A stretch of 64,000 nucleotides of DNA from Deltaproteobacteria bacterium RIFCSPHIGHO2_02_FULL_40_28 (GTDB lineage: Bacteria > UBA10199 > 2-12-FULL-40-28): positions 62,001 through 126,000 of the forward strand of contig MGRJ01000027.1 in assembly GCA_001798135.1 (NCBI GenBank), in the 5' to 3' direction. A model generated the notes under the pieces. It did no database searches. It was given only the letters and a program-made list of their open reading frames with translations, and was not told where the DNA came from. Positions within the stretch are counted from its first letter, which is position 1; every line of letters begins with the position of its first letter. Positions 8,967 through 18,542 of this stretch are shown in pieces. Position numbers and translations under genes: made by a program.

Positions 8967-9483
8967 AGTTGGCATAAATAAAATTTCTAGGTGTGATGGA
9001 TTTGGTGAGGGTGATATTACCTTGGTTATTTACATCTCCACAAGTGAGAGTAACGGTAATCCTGCGGATATCAGCAATGGTGGTAGTGGCGTTGTTGTTT
9101 ATGTCATAATACTCTAAGGTGAAAGTAACCACATCACTTAAAAGAGTTTCGCCGTTGCGTGTGATGGTAGGTATTGGTCCTGTGGTATCTAAGGCCAGGA
9201 TAACATTGTTGCCAGTTGTATCTATAAAGGTGATGGTATCATTCTCCACATTCACCAAATCACTGGTTTCTATATACACTAATTCGTTAGAAATTCTTCC
9301 CATCGTATAGCTGGCATCGGCTAGGCTTCCTTGTCTTTCAGAGACAAAGGCGTAGGTATCAAGTTGAGTTACCATGACATACGAGGTAATTCCTACCACA
9401 ATGGAAGAAAGAGAAATGTAGAGGACGAGTTCTACAAGTGAGAACCCGCCCAGGCTCGCTAGTCTTTTTCTTAGACTCTCCAT
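8959..9483 (-). CDS. PilW/GspJ-like minor prepilin
   Basis: N-terminus MESLRKRLASLGG then FSLVELVLYISLSSIVVG: a basic leader, Gly-Gly|Phe cleavage site and Glu at +5. The following ~150 residues are beta-rich (ISNELVYIETSDLV, NDTITFIDTTGNN), as in GspJ/PilW minor pilins. A GGAGGAAAC ribosome site is visible just before 9483. It sits between PilV-like and GspH-like genes, the same order of minor pilin types seen in many type IV pilus loci. It needs a prepilin peptidase, and none is encoded in this window. Confidence 0.83.
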   Translation of the reverse strand: MESLRKRLASLGGFSLVELVLYISLSSIVVGITSYVMVTQLDTYAFVSERQGSLADASYTMGRISNELVYIETSDLVNVENDTITFIDTTGNNVILALDTTGPIPTITRNGETLLSDVVTFTLEYYDINNNATTTIADIRRITVTLTCGDVNNQGNITLTKSITPRNFIYANYE

Positions 9484-9499
9484 GTTTCCTCCGGAGCCG

Positions 9500-9925
9500 T
9501 CATGTATAGTCGGTTAAAACTGTGCTAACCACAATGGTGGTATCTGAATCGTCTGAACCCCAGGTTACTCTTACATCCACTCTTTTGTATCCGCTTCCAA
9601 CTTGGGGAGTGGATAAATCGCTGGGGTCTACTTCGGTAACATCGGTTTCTCTGGCAAAACCATTGTAGGGATCAGCTAAAGTTTCGTCGGGATAGTTAGC
9701 TTCTGTAATGGTGCTATATCCTTGAAAGGATTTATCAGCGATCACTTCTTCCATTTTTTCACTGGCTAATTGGCTAGCAACCACTCTGTAGTCTCCTTCA
9801 AGGCTGGAGTTAGAGGCAGAATAAAACACGGTGAGAATACCCCATAAGGCCCAGGACATAAGTGCTGTGGTTAAAATTGCTTCGATGAAGCTGAAACCTT
9901 TCTGATTGTGTAACCTCTGTAACAT
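9500..9925 (-). CDS. PilV/GspI-like minor prepilin
   Basis: Starts MLQRLHNQKG then FSFIEAILTTALMSWALWG, a prepilin signal with Glu at +5. The next helical part (VVASQLASEKMEEVIA) is typical of PilV/GspI proteins. Length is 141 residues. A ribosome site GGGGGTGAGGG precedes the ATG; it is nearly identical to that of the PilX-like gene. A sigma-54 promoter lies 25 nt upstream. It probably opens a minor-pilin transcription unit running through the PilW and GspH types. Confidence 0.83.
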   Translation of the reverse strand: MLQRLHNQKGFSFIEAILTTALMSWALWGILTVFYSASNSSLEGDYRVVASQLASEKMEEVIADKSFQGYSTITEANYPDETLADPYNGFARETDVTEVDPSDLSTPQVGSGYKRVDVRVTWGSDDSDTTIVVSTVLTDYT

Positions 9926-9948
9926 TTTTGACCCTCACCCCCTTAGAT

Positions 9949-9965
9949 TGCATAAAGCATGCCAG
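9949..9965 (-). promoter_or_regulatory. Sigma-54 promoter of the minor pilin genes
   Basis: Minus strand CTGGCAT-GCTTT-ATGCA keeps the invariant GG-N10-GC of -24/-12 promoters. The -12 GC lies 25 nt from the start codon at 9925, the same geometry as the copies at 8335 and 13639. The match is weaker than at 8335 (ATGC instead of TTGC). Confidence 0.65.
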
Positions 9966-10102
9966 AGAAACCTTTCCTTTTAGTTATGTAAGTTATTGGA
10001 ATTTATTGTTTTTTATTATCTAAGAGTATGTCCAAAATAAGGATGACGCATCATGTGCATAGATGTGGCAGTTAGGGTTACAACTGGGACACAATTTGAT
10101 AC

Positions 10103-10128
10103 AAAAAAAAGGGCCCCGAACGGGGCCC
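10103..10128 (-). terminator. Rho-independent terminator after the major pilin gene
   Basis: On the minus strand a GC-only stem (GGGCCCC / GGGGCCC, 10111-10117 with 10122-10128) closes a 4-base loop and is followed by eight T. It begins 23 bases after the pilin stop, so the abundant pilin mRNA probably ends here. Downstream genes then rely on the sigma-54 promoter at 9949. Confidence 0.9.
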
Positions 10129-10150
10129 TTAGGAACTCTTTTAAGAGTGA

Positions 10151-10558
10151 TTATTCGTTGAATGTGCCGGCAGCTGGGGCGTAAGTAAAGATGGTGGATA
10201 CTGTACCATTGGAGTAGGTATAGGTTCCATCAGCATTGTTTGTCCAGCTTCCATCAGCCAAACCACCTTGAATAACACCTGTAAAGAGCAGGTTGGTGGT
10301 TGTAGCTTGCCCAGAGTTAGGGCTCATCTGAGCATCGGTGGGATAGCTTCCTGGAGGTCCGTTTACCACAAGGTCGTTGGCTCGATAGAGCGCAACACCT
10401 TCGCGAACAGCACCTGCAACACCATCACGAGAAGCTTCGGCAGCATCTGTACTCACATCGATAAAGTTCGGGAGTGCAGCAACCGCTAAGATACCCAGGA
10501 TGGTAATAACCAACACAAGTTCAATAAGGGTAAACCCCTTTTGATTATTTACCTTCAT
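10151..10558 (-). CDS. pilA: Major type IV pilin (MshA/PilA-like)
   Basis: MKVNNQKG then FTLIELVLVITILGILAVAA is a textbook type IVa prepilin: short leader, cleavage after Gly8, Phe +1, Glu +5 and a hydrophobic helix with Pro at +22 (LPNFIDV). The following VSTDAAEASRDGVAGAVREGVAL matches MSHA-type pilins. The C-terminus is short and Gly/Thr-rich with no cysteine pair. An AGGAGG site sits 6 bases before the ATG. It has its own structured 5' leader and its own terminator, as expected for the main structural subunit. No prepilin peptidase gene is in view. Confidence 0.92.
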   Translation of the reverse strand: MKVNNQKGFTLIELVLVITILGILAVAALPNFIDVSTDAAEASRDGVAGAVREGVALYRANDLVVNGPPGSYPTDAQMSPNSGQATTTNLLFTGVIQGGLADGSWTNNADGTYTYSNGTVSTIFTYAPAAGTFNE

Positions 10559-10575
10559 ATTAGCCTCCTAAAATT

Positions 10576-10663
10576 CGACCGATTATTTTCGGTCGTTTTC
10601 CATGACGTAAGTTGTCGTCATGGCAATTTTTGATTTGTGGACCCAATCACCATGATGGGGTCC
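10576..10663 (-). promoter_or_regulatory. Structured 5' leader of the major pilin mRNA (three hairpins)
   Basis: Between the platform gene and the pilin ATG three consecutive inverted repeats can be read: GGACCC/GGGTCC (10639-10663), CCATGACG/CGTCATGG (10600-10623, 8-bp perfect stem) and CGACCG/CGGTCG (10576-10595), the last ending 17 bases before the start codon. None is followed by a T-run in the pilin direction, so they look like mRNA-stabilising or processing structures rather than terminators. No clear promoter was recognised. Confidence 0.5.
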
Positions 10664-10682
10664 TCTGAACCAAACTTTATTT

Positions 10683-11909
10683 TCAATGGTGACCCACGAT
10701 TTTTGACATGTTCCACATTGGCAAAAAGATCGCCAAAGCAAACACAGTCACCATACCAAACACTAAAAAAAGCATGATCGGCTCAATCAGCGTGGTTAAA
10801 TTTTTAAGCGTGTATTGAACTTCCTTTTCAAAATGTTCCCCAATGGCTTTATACATTTCATCTAAAGCTCCTGTTTTTTCACCAATGGCTGTTGCTTCTA
10901 CCAAGAGGGGACTAAATGTTTTTTTACCGCGCATAACACTGGAAATGGAATGTCCTTTTTCAATTTCGTTTTTCACCATCATGATGTCTTGGGTAAAAAC
11001 TTCGTTTCCAATTGTTTTTGCGGTGATTTCAATTCCCTGAGTAATGGGCAGACCCGCACGATAAAGTGAGGCAATCAGAAGTGCAAAACGAGCATTTGAA
11101 ACTTTTTGAGCTAGTGGCCCAAAAACTGGAATTTTCCATTGAATATTATCAAGTACCATGCGGCCCCTGATAGTCTTACGCCAGCGCTTTAAGGCATAAA
11201 TCAAAGCAACAATTGAACCCAGAACTATGTACCAGTAAGTTCTGATCAGATAGCTTGTTGTAATCATGATTTGTGTGGGGAGAGGCAGTTCTGCCTTGAA
11301 GGTAGCATAGAAACTTGAAAACTTAGGAATCACATAAGTCATCATGACAAAAACAGCACCAACCAAGACAAAGACAACTATCTTGGGATAAAGGGTGGCC
11401 GATTTAATTGAAGCCTTCAGAACAATTTCCTTCTCCATGACAGCACACAGTTGTTCCAAGGCATTATCTAAAATTCCAGCTTCCTCACCGGTGGCCAGCA
11501 TGTTGGTGTAGAGTTCATCGAAAACATCGGGATGCTGAGCAAAAGCCCTGGAGAGAGAAGATCCAGAATTAATGTCTGTTTTGATTTTTAAAATGGTTTC
11601 TGAGAATTTTTTATTTCGGGTTTGATTTGCCATGGTGGAGAGCAGGGTTTCCATATCCATGCCGGCTTTAAATAAAGTTTGAAATTGCCTCGTAAAATGA
11701 AGAATTTCTTGTTGGCTAACCTGATTAAAAAAATTGGAAAGAGAAGTTAAAAAGCCATGACTAATATTGGCAGCTCCTTGGCTTACTGAAATGGGAATTA
11801 AACCCCTGTCGGCTAAAGTATCGCGTACAGAATCAAGCGACAGACCATCAATTTGGCCCATCACAAGTAGTCCATTCATATCCCTTGCTCTGTATGAAAA
11901 TAAACTCAT
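10683..11909 (-). CDS. pilC: Type IV pilus platform protein (PilC/GspF/MshG family)
   Basis: 408 residues with the duplicated GspF architecture: cytoplasmic helical domain 1 (~60-160, FTRQFQTLFKAGMDMETLL, LATGEEAGILDNAL), membrane helices (~170-190 and ~220-240), cytoplasmic domain 2 (ARFALLIASLYRAGLPI, IGEKTGALDEMY) and a last helix near residue 380. An N-terminal SLFSYRARDMNG motif is also typical. The protein couples the assembly ATPase to pilin polymerisation in the inner membrane. It begins 2 bp after the ATPase gene with an AGGA ribosome site. Confidence 0.93.
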   Translation of the reverse strand: MSLFSYRARDMNGLLVMGQIDGLSLDSVRDTLADRGLIPISVSQGAANISHGFLTSLSNFFNQVSQQEILHFTRQFQTLFKAGMDMETLLSTMANQTRNKKFSETILKIKTDINSGSSLSRAFAQHPDVFDELYTNMLATGEEAGILDNALEQLCAVMEKEIVLKASIKSATLYPKIVVFVLVGAVFVMMTYVIPKFSSFYATFKAELPLPTQIMITTSYLIRTYWYIVLGSIVALIYALKRWRKTIRGRMVLDNIQWKIPVFGPLAQKVSNARFALLIASLYRAGLPITQGIEITAKTIGNEVFTQDIMMVKNEIEKGHSISSVMRGKKTFSPLLVEATAIGEKTGALDEMYKAIGEHFEKEVQYTLKNLTTLIEPIMLFLVFGMVTVFALAIFLPMWNMSKIVGHH

Positions 11910-11911
11910 CT

Positions 11912-13618
11912 TTAATCCTCGCTTGTAACCCGCAAAACCTCTTCTAGAGTAGTAATCCCGTCTTCAATTCTTTGAATCCCATCTTCCATAATTGATTTAA
12001 CCCCTATTTTTCTAAGCTCTGCTACAATGGCTGATTCATCTGCTTTTTCGTGAATGAGAGTTCGAATGACATCGGTGATGGGGGCTAATTCAAAAATTCC
12101 AACACGTCCGCTATAACCTGTGTAATGACACGCCTTGCAGCCTACGCCACAGAAGGCTTTTTTGGCTTTTGCAGTTAAAGCTCCATAGCGGTGATCTTCA
12201 GTTGAAGTTTCGGTTCTGCAACTTTTACAAATTTTTCTCACTAAACGTTGGGCTAAAACTCCTTTTAAGGCAGAAGCTAAAAGAAAAGATTCCACACCTA
12301 AATCGTTTAATCGTGAAATGGCACCAGAGGCTGTATTGGTGTGAAGGGTTGAGAGAACCATGTGGCCAGTGATCGCGGCTCGCACAGCAATCTGAGCTGT
12401 TTCAGCATCACGAATTTCACCAATCATGATGATGTCGGGATCTTGTCTCAATACAGAACGTAAAACAGCAGCAAAGCTAAGCCCAGCTTTAGGATTTACA
12501 TTCACTTGATTTACCCCCTCAATCTGGTTTTCAATGGGGTCTTCAATAGAAATAATATTTCGATCGGGTGAATTAATTCGGGTTAAGGCAGCATAAAGTG
12601 TTGTTGATTTTCCTGAACCCGTTGGACCTGTTACCAGAAAAATTCCATGACTTTTTGAAATAATGTCAGAAAAAAGTCTTCGCTCTTTATCTGGAAACCC
12701 AAGGCTTTCAATGCTGCGTACGGCATCCTTGGATAAAAGACGAACCACCACTTTTTCACCATGCTGAGTGGGGCAGGTTGAAATACGTAAATCAAGCGGC
12801 TTACCTACTAACATCACTCGCACGCGCCCATCTTGAGGTATACGGCGTTCGGCAATATCCAACTCTGCTAAAATTTTGATGCGTGAAACCACAGGCAGGT
12901 GCATATTTTTAGGCATGGTGCCACGTTCTCGAAGAAGCCCATCGACCCTAAAACGGAAAATTATTTTATTTTGATTGGGTTCAATGTGAATATCGCTCGC
13001 CCCTTCATGATGAGCTCTTGCAATGAGATTGTTGACTGCAGATACAACTTTTGGACCAAGGGCCATTTCTTGCATCTTGCGGGTTTCAGCTTCACTTTGT
13101 GTATCGGCTTCAGAAAGTACCTCAACGGTTGTAAGGTTTTCTGATTCTGCTTCGCCTGATTCATAAAATTGATCCAGGAAATGATCAACATCAGCACCAT
13201 TTGCTAAACAAGGTTCGATTTCTGTTTTAAAAATTCCTTTGAGATCATCGAGTGCAAATTGATCGAAGGGATTAGCCATGGCCACAATGTAATTTGTGCC
13301 ATTTTGTTTTAAGGGAATTACTTTGTACTGTCTGGCAATTTGGAGGGGGACTTTGCGAACGATATCGGGATCAATTTTGGTTTCTTTTAAATCAACAAAA
13401 GAAAATCCAATACGTTTGGCCACAAAAGAGAGAAGAATATTTTCAGAAATGTATCCTCTTTTGACTAAAATAGTTCCTAAATCCTGTCCTAAATTTTGTT
13501 GGCTAATTTTAGCAATGGTGAGTTGATCTTCGCTAATTAAACCCTCAGCAATGAGATCTTTTTCATAACGGCTAAGCACACCATCAGCTTGAAGGATTGT
13601 AGAAGTGTTTGAATTCAT
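11912..13618 (-). CDS. pilB: Type IV pilus assembly ATPase (PilB/GspE/MshE family)
   Basis: 568 residues. An N-terminal MshEN-like domain (~20-140, LIAEGLISEDQL, GYISENILLSFVAKRIG) is followed by the GspE/PilB ATPase. The Walker A is GPTGSGKSTT near residue 330, the Asp box is IEDPIE, Walker B is DPDIIMIGEIRD and the His box is LSTLHTN. A tetracysteine zinc module (CKSC, then CGVGCKAC) sits near residues 460-500. MshEN domains of related proteins bind c-di-GMP. Whether this one does cannot be decided by eye. It is the first gene of the pilus locus and has a sigma-54 promoter just upstream. Confidence 0.93.
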   Translation of the reverse strand: MNSNTSTILQADGVLSRYEKDLIAEGLISEDQLTIAKISQQNLGQDLGTILVKRGYISENILLSFVAKRIGFSFVDLKETKIDPDIVRKVPLQIARQYKVIPLKQNGTNYIVAMANPFDQFALDDLKGIFKTEIEPCLANGADVDHFLDQFYESGEAESENLTTVEVLSEADTQSEAETRKMQEMALGPKVVSAVNNLIARAHHEGASDIHIEPNQNKIIFRFRVDGLLRERGTMPKNMHLPVVSRIKILAELDIAERRIPQDGRVRVMLVGKPLDLRISTCPTQHGEKVVVRLLSKDAVRSIESLGFPDKERRLFSDIISKSHGIFLVTGPTGSGKSTTLYAALTRINSPDRNIISIEDPIENQIEGVNQVNVNPKAGLSFAAVLRSVLRQDPDIIMIGEIRDAETAQIAVRAAITGHMVLSTLHTNTASGAISRLNDLGVESFLLASALKGVLAQRLVRKICKSCRTETSTEDHRYGALTAKAKKAFCGVGCKACHYTGYSGRVGIFELAPITDVIRTLIHEKADESAIVAELRKIGVKSIMEDGIQRIEDGITTLEEVLRVTSED

Positions 13619-13638
13619 AGAGTTCCCATGAAGAAAGG

Positions 13639-13656
13639 TTGCATTTTGTTTGCCAA
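13639..13656 (-). promoter_or_regulatory. Sigma-54 promoter upstream of pilB
   Basis: Minus strand TTGGCAA-ACAAA-ATGCAA keeps GG-N10-GC, with TGGCA at -24 and TGCA at -12. The GC is 23 nt from the pilB start. The rest of the 13657-13885 spacer to pilT is AT-rich and no other site was recognised. Confidence 0.6.
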
Positions 13657-13885
13657 GGATTGCAGAAAATAAGTGCCCATCCCGACTTTAAAATAAATTA
13701 ATAAAATCAAGTAGTTATGATATTTTTGAACAGATTTTTTAGTTTTGTCAAAAATTTGATATTAAGTTTTTTTGACGAAAAGGAATTTTTTTCCTATTTT
13801 TTGTCACAAAGGGGCACGAAGAAATTTTTATACAATTCAAGAAATGATTTCGAAGCTTGGCGTTTCTTTGTTAGAATGAAATCTC

Positions 13886-14944
13886 ATGAGTCATTCACTT
13901 TCGCAGCTTTTCGATATTGTTTTAGAGAAGGGAGCCTCAGATCTTCATATTTGTGAGGGAGCTTCTCCACAAATTCGTATCGATGGTGAATTATATCCAG
14001 TAGGAAGTGCAACTCTTTCGGCTGATGAATGTAGAAATCTTTGTTACGAGCAAGTGTTACCCGAACAAATTAAAAGTTTTGAAGAAACTTGGGAACTAGA
14101 CATTGCTGTTAATCACAAAACCAAAGCTCGTTTTCGTGTTAATTTATCTTATCAAAGGGGAAGTATTACTGGAGCCTATCGTCCCATTCCCACAATTATT
14201 CCTAAACCAGAAGATTTGGGTATTCCCCAAATGGCCATGAATTTAACTCTCAAACCAAGAGGCTTGGTTTTAGTAACGGGCCCAACGGGATCAGGCAAAT
14301 CAACAACACTAGCTGCCATGATTGATCGCATTAACGAGGTGAGAAGCGAACATATTATTACCGTTGAAGATCCCATCGAATATTTACACACTTCTAAAAA
14401 ATGTTTGATCGCACAAAGAGAAGTGGAAAAAGATACACAGAATTTTGGTGCTGCCTTGAAAAGAGTTTTAAGACAAGATCCCGATGTTGTGCTGATTGGA
14501 GAAATGCGTGATTTAGAAACCATTGCCACAGCCATTACTGTTTCTGAAACTGGTCATTTGGTCTTTGCCACCTTGCATACAAACACGGCAGTACAAACGG
14601 TTAACCGTATTATCGATGTATTTCCAGCCCATCAACAACCACAAATCCGTACCCAGCTTTCTTTTATTTTGGAAGGAATTTTGTCTCAACAACTTATTCC
14701 CAAAAAAGATGGAGGCAGAGCCTTGGCCATGGAAATTTTGGTTCCTACATCAGCGATTAGAAATTTAATCCGGGAAGATAAAATTCATCAAATTTATGCT
14801 GCCATGCAGATGGATCAAGCCCGAAGTGGAATGCAAACCATGAATCAATCACTTGTTAAACTTGTAAAAGAAGGTAAGATCAGCAAAGAATCAGCAATGG
14901 ATTATTGTACGGAGATGGAAGAAATCAAAAAACTCTTATCATAG
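13886..14944 (+). CDS. pilT: PilT, pilus retraction ATPase
   Basis: 352 residues with the PilT arrangement: N-terminal PAS-like domain (LEKGASDLHICEGASPQIRIDGEL) and RecA-like domain. Walker A is GPTGSGKSTT near residue 132, the Asp box is VEDPIEYLH, Walker B is DPDVVLIGEMRD and the His box is FATLHTNTA. The retraction-specific AIRNLIRE motif lies near 290-297. It powers pilus disassembly, giving twitching or DNA uptake. It is divergent from the assembly operon, 267 bp from pilB, so it is expressed separately. The N-terminal SHSLSQLF replaces the more usual MDIAQLL. Confidence 0.95.
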   Translation: MSHSLSQLFDIVLEKGASDLHICEGASPQIRIDGELYPVGSATLSADECRNLCYEQVLPEQIKSFEETWELDIAVNHKTKARFRVNLSYQRGSITGAYRPIPTIIPKPEDLGIPQMAMNLTLKPRGLVLVTGPTGSGKSTTLAAMIDRINEVRSEHIITVEDPIEYLHTSKKCLIAQREVEKDTQNFGAALKRVLRQDPDVVLIGEMRDLETIATAITVSETGHLVFATLHTNTAVQTVNRIIDVFPAHQQPQIRTQLSFILEGILSQQLIPKKDGGRALAMEILVPTSAIRNLIREDKIHQIYAAMQMDQARSGMQTMNQSLVKLVKEGKISKESAMDYCTEMEEIKKLLS

Positions 14945-14960
14945 GGGTGAGGAAAATAAA

Positions 14961-15812
14961 ATGTTTCAAAGCAATTTACTGAAAGACAAGGTTATTTTGA
15001 TTACAGGTGGGGGAACGGGCCTTGGAAAATCAATGGCTTTGGGTTTTTCTAAATTAGGAGCCAAGTTGGTTTTATGTGGAAGAAGAGAAGACATGTTGAA
15101 GGAAGTATCTCATGAAATTAAAAAAGGGGGAGGGGAGGTTTTTTACAAAACTTGTGATGTGCGCAAAATGGATGAAGTAGAAGCTTTAATCAACGCTGCT
15201 TTTGAGCATTTTGGAAAAATCGATGGGCTGATTAACAATGCAGCTGGTAATTTTCTTTGTCCAACAGAGTATCTTTCTCCCAATGGATTTGATGCCGTTG
15301 TTAAAATTGTTTTGTATGGATCTTTTAATTGCACCCAGGCTCTTGGAAAACAATGGATTGAAAGAGGGGTGGGTGGAAGAATTTTAAATATGTGCACTAC
15401 CTATGCTTGGACAGGCTCTGCCTTTGTGGTGCCTTCGGTTTGTGCAAAAGCAGGGGTTTTAGCCATGACACGTTCTCTAGCTGTTGAATGGGGAAAATAT
15501 AACATTCGCCTCAATGCTATTGCTCCAGGCCCTTTTCCTACCGAGCAAGCCTGGGCTAATTTAATGCCTCCAGGTTTTGAGCAAAAAATGATGCACAAAA
15601 ATCCAACCCAAAGAACTGGTAAACACGAAGAGCTTGTAAATTTAGCAACCTACTTGATGTCGGATGGGGCGGGATATATTAATGGGGATTGCATTACCAT
15701 TGATGGGGGCGAATGGCTACAAGGTGCTGGAGAATTTAATGGACTCCTCGATTTAACCGCCGAGGATTGGATGAATATGAAAATAAAAGCCGAAGCTAAT
15801 CGGAAGAAGTAA
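14961..15812 (+). CDS. SDR-family oxidoreductase resembling 2,4-dienoyl-CoA reductase
   Basis: Rossmann short-chain dehydrogenase of 283 residues. The nucleotide motif is [10 protein letters not shown], followed by LCGRRE (Arg pair favouring NADPH), CDVR and NNAAGN. Around the active site it reads SVCAKAG, keeping the Lys but lacking the usual Tyr of YxxxK. The mitochondrial/peroxisomal 2,4-dienoyl-CoA reductases share exactly this loss (SAKA/AAKAG), and the following [23 protein letters not shown] is also DECR-like. Role would be reduction of unsaturated fatty acyl-CoA. It lies 16 bp after pilT on the same strand, probably by chance of position rather than function. Confidence 0.82.
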   Translation: MFQSNLLKDKVILITGGGTGLGKSMALGFSKLGAKLVLCGRREDMLKEVSHEIKKGGGEVFYKTCDVRKMDEVEALINAAFEHFGKIDGLINNAAGNFLCPTEYLSPNGFDAVVKIVLYGSFNCTQALGKQWIERGVGGRILNMCTTYAWTGSAFVVPSVCAKAGVLAMTRSLAVEWGKYNIRLNAIAPGPFPTEQAWANLMPPGFEQKMMHKNPTQRTGKHEELVNLATYLMSDGAGYINGDCITIDGGEWLQGAGEFNGLLDLTAEDWMNMKIKAEANRKK

Positions 15813-15855
15813 ACGTAAAAATCCCATCAAAATCGAATCCCCAAAACAACACGAT

Positions 15856-16875
15856 ATGAAACCAGGAAATTTTAAAAGTTTATTTGCAGGCGTAGCTCTC
15901 GCACTAGTTGTATTTTTATCAATCCCGATTGATGCAAAAGATATAACGCTTTTAAATGTATCTTATGATCCAACCCGTGAGCTCTATCAAGAATTTAACC
16001 AGGCTTTTGCCAAGTACTGGAAAGAAAAAACAGGAGATACGGTCACAGTCCAGCAATCCCATGGTGGGTCAGGTAAACAAGCGCGCACTGTTATCGATGG
16101 TTTAGCAGCCGATGTGGTAACCCTGGCTTTAGCGTACGATATCGATGCTGTCTCTGAGCGGGCGGGATTGTTGCCAGCTACCTGGCAAACACGTCTTTCC
16201 AATAATAGTTCACCTTACACATCCCCCATTGTTTTTCTGGTGCGCATCGGTAATCCCAAGGGAATCAAAGACTGGGAAGATCTTGTAAAACCTGGAACAG
16301 CGGTTGTTACACCAAATCCAAAAACATCAGGAGGAGCCCGGTGGAATTATTTGGCAGCCTGGGCCTTTGCTTCCAAAAAATATGGTAACCAAGACCGAGC
16401 TAAAGATTTTGTGCGGGCTCTTTATAAAAATGTTCCTGTGCTTGATTCGGGAGCCAGAGGATCAACCATTACCTTTGTTGAACGGGGCATTGGTGACGTG
16501 CTTTTAGCTTGGGAAAGCGAGGCTTTGTTAGCCTTAAATATGTTGGGCAAAGACAAGTTTGAAATTATTATTCCTTCCCTTTCAATTTTAGCAGAGCCCC
16601 CCGTGACTTTGGTAGATAAGGTGGTAGATAAAAAGGGTACACGTGTTGTAGCCGAAGCATATCTTAATTATCTCTACTCACCTCTTGGACAAGAAATTGC
16701 AGCAAAACATTATTATCGTCCCAGGCTGCAGGCTGCTTTGGCCAAGTATCCTGGGCGTTTTAGAGAGGTGCAATTTGTAACCATTAATGATACTTTTGGT
16801 GGCTGGGCCAAAGCTCATCGCTTGCATTTTATTGATGGTGGTGTTTTTGACCAAATTTATTCGGAAGGGTTTTAG
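15856..16875 (+). CDS. sbp: Periplasmic sulfate-binding protein
   Basis: 339 residues beginning with a signal peptide (hydrophobic run to ~27, cleavage near IDAKD). Family motifs: [27 protein letters not shown] (sulfate-binding loop), [30 protein letters not shown] and [16 protein letters not shown]. It delivers sulfate or thiosulfate to the ABC permeases that follow directly: the cysT start codon is adjacent to its stop. No Shine-Dalgarno is obvious upstream of its ATG. Confidence 0.93.
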   Translation: MKPGNFKSLFAGVALALVVFLSIPIDAKDITLLNVSYDPTRELYQEFNQAFAKYWKEKTGDTVTVQQSHGGSGKQARTVIDGLAADVVTLALAYDIDAVSERAGLLPATWQTRLSNNSSPYTSPIVFLVRIGNPKGIKDWEDLVKPGTAVVTPNPKTSGGARWNYLAAWAFASKKYGNQDRAKDFVRALYKNVPVLDSGARGSTITFVERGIGDVLLAWESEALLALNMLGKDKFEIIIPSLSILAEPPVTLVDKVVDKKGTRVVAEAYLNYLYSPLGQEIAAKHYYRPRLQAALAKYPGRFREVQFVTINDTFGGWAKAHRLHFIDGGVFDQIYSEGF

Positions 16876-17709
16876 ATGAAATTTGTACTGAAGGAAAAAA
16901 GCGTGCTTCCCGGATTTAAACCCACCATGGGTTTTACTCTTTTTTATCTTTCAGTCTTGGTTTTAATTCCACTTTCGATGTTGTTTTTTAAAACAGCAAA
17001 CTTATCTTTGCAGGATTTTTGGCAAGCCATTAGCTCTCCCAGAGTATTGGCTTCTTATCGTTTAAGCTTTGGAGCTTCATTTGTTGCAGCAACTTTAAAC
17101 ATGATTTTTGGAACGCTTGTAGCTTGGGTTTTAGTGCGTTATCCTTTTCCTGGCAAGTGGGCTGTAGATATGTTGATTGATCTTCCTTTTGCTCTGCCTA
17201 CGGCAGTAGCAGGCATTGCCTTGACCAGTGCTTTTTCTCCCAATAGTGTTCTGGGCAGCATGCTTGCCCCCCTTGGGATTCAGGTAGCTTTTACTTTCCT
17301 GGGGATTATAGTGGCCCTCACTTTTATTGGCATTCCCTTTGTGGTGAGAACCGTGCAGCCTGTTTTAAAAGATCTTGATCGTGATATGGAAGAAGCTGCT
17401 GTATGTTTAGGCGCCAGACGCTACCAGACTTTTGTTCATGTGATTTTTCCTGCTATTCTTCCAGCCATGATGAGTGGCTTTGCCATGGCCTTTGCAAGAG
17501 CCTTGGGAGAGTATGGTTCGGTGGTTTTTATTGCAGGTAATTTGCCGATGAAAACCGAAATTGTTCCGCTGATTATCATGACCAAGTTGGAACAATACGA
17601 TTACGCAGGAGCCACAGCCATTGCAGTTGTGATGCTTTTAGCTTCTTTTGTGATTCTTTTTCTTATTAACAGGCTTCAATGGTGGAGCCATTCGCGTTAC
17701 AAGGTGTAA
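16876..17709 (+). CDS. cysT: Sulfate ABC transporter permease CysT
   Basis: 277 residues with about six membrane helices and the ABC permease EAA loop ([21 protein letters not shown]). Motifs [16 protein letters not shown] and [16 protein letters not shown] are specific to the CysT/CysU sulfate permease. It pairs with CysW to form the membrane channel. The start codon directly follows the sbp stop and cysW begins 3 bp after its own stop, so the four genes form one operon. Confidence 0.94.
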   Translation: MKFVLKEKSVLPGFKPTMGFTLFYLSVLVLIPLSMLFFKTANLSLQDFWQAISSPRVLASYRLSFGASFVAATLNMIFGTLVAWVLVRYPFPGKWAVDMLIDLPFALPTAVAGIALTSAFSPNSVLGSMLAPLGIQVAFTFLGIIVALTFIGIPFVVRTVQPVLKDLDRDMEEAAVCLGARRYQTFVHVIFPAILPAMMSGFAMAFARALGEYGSVVFIAGNLPMKTEIVPLIIMTKLEQYDYAGATAIAVVMLLASFVILFLINRLQWWSHSRYKV

Positions 17710-17711
17710 GG

Positions 17712-18542
17712 ATGACAGAATCTAATTTAGTGCGTAGAATTTTTATTTTAATCGCCTTGGGTTTTTTAACTCTTTTTCTCATTGTACCCTTGTTTGCTGT
17801 TTTTAAGGGAGCTGTAGCAGGTGGCATGGGAACTTTTTTAAATACCTTACGTGATCCTTATACCCTTTCTGCTGTGGGTTTAACTTTAAAAACGGCCGCT
17901 ATTGTGGTGCCGCTTAATCTTTTTTTTGGTGTGATGGCAGCTTGGTCTATTGCTAAATTTAATTTTGTTGGGAAAAAAATACTGATGACCTTCATTGATC
18001 TTCCCTTTAGTGTTTCGCCCGTTATTGCAGGTTTGATTTTTGTTTTACTTTTTGGAGCCCAAGGGCTTTTAGGACCATGGCTTTTAGCACATGATATTAA
18101 AATCATGTTTGCCCTTCCTTCCATTATTCTGGCCACTCTTTTTGTAACCTTTCCTTACGTGGCCCGTGAATTAATTCCTCTCATGCAAAGTCAGGGCACA
18201 GATCAAGAAGAAGCCGCCTTAACCCTTGGAGCTAACGGGTGGCAGACTTTTTTTAGTGTTACTCTTCCTAACATTCGTTGGGGTATTATTTATGGTGTTA
18301 TTTTGCTCAATGCTCGTGCCATGGGAGAATTTGGTGCTGTGAGTGTGGTTTCGGGGCACATTAGGGGATTAACAAACACCATGCCCCTCCATGTTGAAAT
18401 TCTTTACAACGAATATAATTTGGTGGGGGCTTTCTCTGTTGCTTCTCTCTTGGCTTTGATGGCTTTGGCTACCCTGCTCATGAAGGCTCTCGTTAAATGG
18501 AAAATGCGCCAACAAAAACTTGAGGTTAATTATGAGTATTAA
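17712..18542 (+). CDS. cysW: Sulfate ABC transporter permease CysW
   Basis: 276 residues from ATG 17712 ([11 protein letters not shown]), chosen because an AAGG ribosome site overlaps the cysT stop. The EAA loop is [21 protein letters not shown], and [16 protein letters not shown] plus [20 protein letters not shown] are CysW hallmarks. About six membrane helices. Its 3' end overlaps cysA by 11 bp. Confidence 0.94.
   Translation: MTESNLVRRIFILIALGFLTLFLIVPLFAVFKGAVAGGMGTFLNTLRDPYTLSAVGLTLKTAAIVVPLNLFFGVMAAWSIAKFNFVGKKILMTFIDLPFSVSPVIAGLIFVLLFGAQGLLGPWLLAHDIKIMFALPSIILATLFVTFPYVARELIPLMQSQGTDQEEAALTLGANGWQTFFSVTLPNIRWGIIYGVILLNARAMGEFGAVSVVSGHIRGLTNTMPLHVEILYNEYNLVGAFSVASLLALMALATLLMKALVKWKMRQQKLEVNYEY

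Noticed and set aside
10576-10663. Pilin leader hairpins considered as a riboswitch
   Set aside because: Simple stems without conserved ligand-binding junctions of any class known to me.
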